DNA from: an uncultured Pirellula sp.
GTDB taxonomy: Bacteria > Planctomycetota > Planctomycetia > Pirellulales > Pirellulaceae
DNA: 7,272 bases
Reading direction: 5' to 3'
NCBI GenBank assembly: GCA_903837255.1
Contig: CAILTZ010000449.1
Span: 1 to 7,272, forward strand
Shown here piece by piece: positions 5,967-7,272 of the stretch; position 1 is the first letter of the stretch, and each line of letters opens with the position of its first letter. The position numbers and the translations under genes are program-made. The notes under the pieces are model-generated. The model searched no databases and was not told where the DNA came from. It saw nothing but the letters and a program-made list of their open reading frames with translations.

Positions 5967-7272
5967 ATGACTACGACCAACAAACTTCAACCCGTCCTGA
6001 TCGACGGCCAGTGGATAAACGAAGCGGCCTCGCATTCGTTTTCGTCCAAGGATCCGAACACCTCTGAGTCGATTGGGCTGAGTTATCCGGTGAGTTCTTG
6101 GGCAACTTGCGAACTCGCGCTCCGGGCAGCCCATCGGGCCTTCCAGATCAGCCGCAACCTGGAGCCCTCGAAGATCGCTGCTTTTTTAGAGGACTTTGCA
6201 TCGAGGATCGAAGCCGATCGCGACGAGCTTGTGCAGATCGCGCATCGAGAGACCGGTTTGCCCAAATCCCCTAGGCTTGCGGATGTCGAATTGCCCAGGA
6301 CCGTCAATCAATTGCGGGTGGCTGCCGAAGCGGTTCGCAATCAATCTTGGCAAATGCCGATCATCGATCGCAAGGCCAACATCCGCTCCTGTTACATCGC
6401 GCTCGGGCCGGTGGCGGTGTTTGGACCGAACAATTTCCCATTCGCTTTTAACAGCATCTCCGGTGGTGATTTCGCCGCAGCGATCGCTGCGGGCAATCCG
6501 GTGATTGCCAAAGCCAATTCGTCGCATCCGGCGACCACCGAGCGGCTTGGGCAATTGGTGGCACAGTCTATACAAGCCACAGGCATGCCCACAGGTCTGG
6601 TTCAACTAATCTATCGAACCTCGCACGAAGATGGCGAGCGACTGGTGGCCGATCCACGCTTGGGCGCGGTGGGCTATACCGGGGCCAGGAAAGCGGGCTT
6701 GCACCTCAAGGCGGTTGCGGATCGAGTGGGCAAACCGTTCTATGCTGAACTTTCGAGCGTCAACCCCGTGGTGTTTCTTCCAGGGGCATTCGACGAGCGT
6801 TGCGATAAACTCATCGACGAGTATGCCACCAGCGGCCTGATGGGTGTCGGCCAGTTCTGCACCAACCCAGGCTTGCTACTGATGGTGCGTGGTCCAAAGA
6901 CCGATGCGTTTGTCGCCGGGGTGGTCTCCAAGTACCAATCGGCACCGGCCGGAACACTGCTGTCGGAATCTGTCGAAAATTCGCTCGTCAAGAGCCTAGA
7001 GTTTCTCACCCACGCCGGAGCGGAGTGTTTGACAGGCGGAACCAAGTTGGCCGGTGCGCGCTGTGCGGTTGCAAATACCGTTTTGCGGATCACGGGAGAA
7101 CAGTTCCTCAAGGATCCGCATGTGTTTCAGACCGAAGCCTTTGGAAACGCTGTCCTGATCACCGTCTGCGATTCGCTAGAGCAGATTGTTCGCGTCATCG
7201 ATTCTCTCGAAGGAAATCTCACGGGAGCCATCTATAGCGACACTCAAGGCTCCGACGAGGGGGATTATGCAA
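5967..7272 (+). CDS. 2,5-dioxopentanoate (alpha-ketoglutarate semialdehyde) dehydrogenase, partial
   Basis: The frame is open from the ATG at 5967 to the window end, giving 435 complete codons plus one base. Members of this group run about 500-530 residues, so perhaps 70-95 are missing. Aldehyde dehydrogenase landmarks are in order: GPNNFPFAFN with N156, the cofactor-binding AKANSSHP with K182, VGYTGARKAG, the general base E261 in AELSSVNP, the catalytic thiol C298 in GQFCTNPG, and E390 in TEAFGN. The NNFPFAFN, KANSSHP and QFCTNPG variants match the alpha-ketoglutarate semialdehyde dehydrogenase branch rather than generic aldehyde dehydrogenases. The proposed cytoplasmic reaction is 2,5-dioxopentanoate plus NAD(P)+ to 2-oxoglutarate (EC 1.2.1.26). 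TEAFGN has Asn where most aldehyde dehydrogenases have Pro. It is the second gene of an operon with the dehydratase 7 bases upstream. In other bacteria this enzyme also serves glucarate, galactarate and hydroxyproline breakdown; the neighbour favours a pentonate route. Confidence 0.9.
   Translation, partial: MTTTNKLQPVLIDGQWINEAASHSFSSKDPNTSESIGLSYPVSSWATCELALRAAHRAFQISRNLEPSKIAAFLEDFASRIEADRDELVQIAHRETGLPKSPRLADVELPRTVNQLRVAAEAVRNQSWQMPIIDRKANIRSCYIALGPVAVFGPNNFPFAFNSISGGDFAAAIAAGNPVIAKANSSHPATTERLGQLVAQSIQATGMPTGLVQLIYRTSHEDGERLVADPRLGAVGYTGARKAGLHLKAVADRVGKPFYAELSSVNPVVFLPGAFDERCDKLIDEYATSGLMGVGQFCTNPGLLLMVRGPKTDAFVAGVVSKYQSAPAGTLLSESVENSLVKSLEFLTHAGAECLTGGTKLAGARCAVANTVLRITGEQFLKDPHVFQTEAFGNAVLITVCDSLEQIVRVIDSLEGNLTGAIYSDTQGSDEGDYA

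Noticed and set aside
6186..6605. 139-codon open frame on the minus strand
   Set aside because: It overlaps the aldehyde dehydrogenase gene, whose catalytic motifs are all on the + strand.

Overview
The window looks like chromosomal DNA from a planctomycete, probably of the Pirellulaceae/Rhodopirellula type. That call rests on three things. One gene carries a planctomycete-type c-type cytochrome domain joined to WD40 repeats. Another is a secreted DUF1570 putative peptidase, a family found mostly in planctomycetes. The coding DNA is moderately GC-rich, with frequent CGATCG-like codon pairs. All six supported genes lie on the + strand. I see no mobile element, CRISPR array, tRNA or rRNA.

Layout: (1) 1-201 is the 3' end of a B12-dependent (class II) ribonucleotide reductase with a cysteine-rich C-terminal tail, closed by a strong intrinsic terminator at 247-282. 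(2) 401-1882 is an exported DUF1570 protein with an intact HExxH...E zinc-peptidase signature. (3) After a 164-base spacer containing a small hairpin, 2047-3360 encodes a DUF1015 protein. A 9-bp tandem repeat at its end gives three in-frame stop codons. (4) Thirty-six bases past that stop codon, 3396-4970 encodes an exported monohaem cytochrome c/WD40 protein with a Lys/Asp-rich insertion. A nested hairpin with a short U-run follows. (5) 5090-5959 is a fumarylacetoacetate-hydrolase-fold enzyme, best read as 2-dehydro-3-deoxy-D-arabinonate dehydratase. (6) 5967 to the window end is an aldehyde dehydrogenase of the 2,5-dioxopentanoate (alpha-ketoglutarate semialdehyde) type, cut off by the window edge.

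The clearest functional unit is genes 5 and 6. They are 7 bases apart, and the ribosome binding site of gene 6 overlaps the end of gene 5. Together they would convert a 2-keto-3-deoxy-pentonate to 2,5-dioxopentanoate and then to 2-oxoglutarate, the tail of a non-phosphorylating pentose or sugar-acid pathway. The upstream pathway genes would have to lie beyond the right edge or elsewhere. DUF1015 and the cytochrome/WD40 gene are close enough to be co-transcribed, but nothing in their sequences ties them to one process.

No convincing undescribed multi-gene system is visible. The points most worth a second look are the DUF1570 putative metallopeptidase, the cytochrome-WD40 protein with an in-phase A AAA AAG heptamer, and a possible 13-codon leader ORF whose stop overlaps the ribosome binding site of the dehydratase gene.
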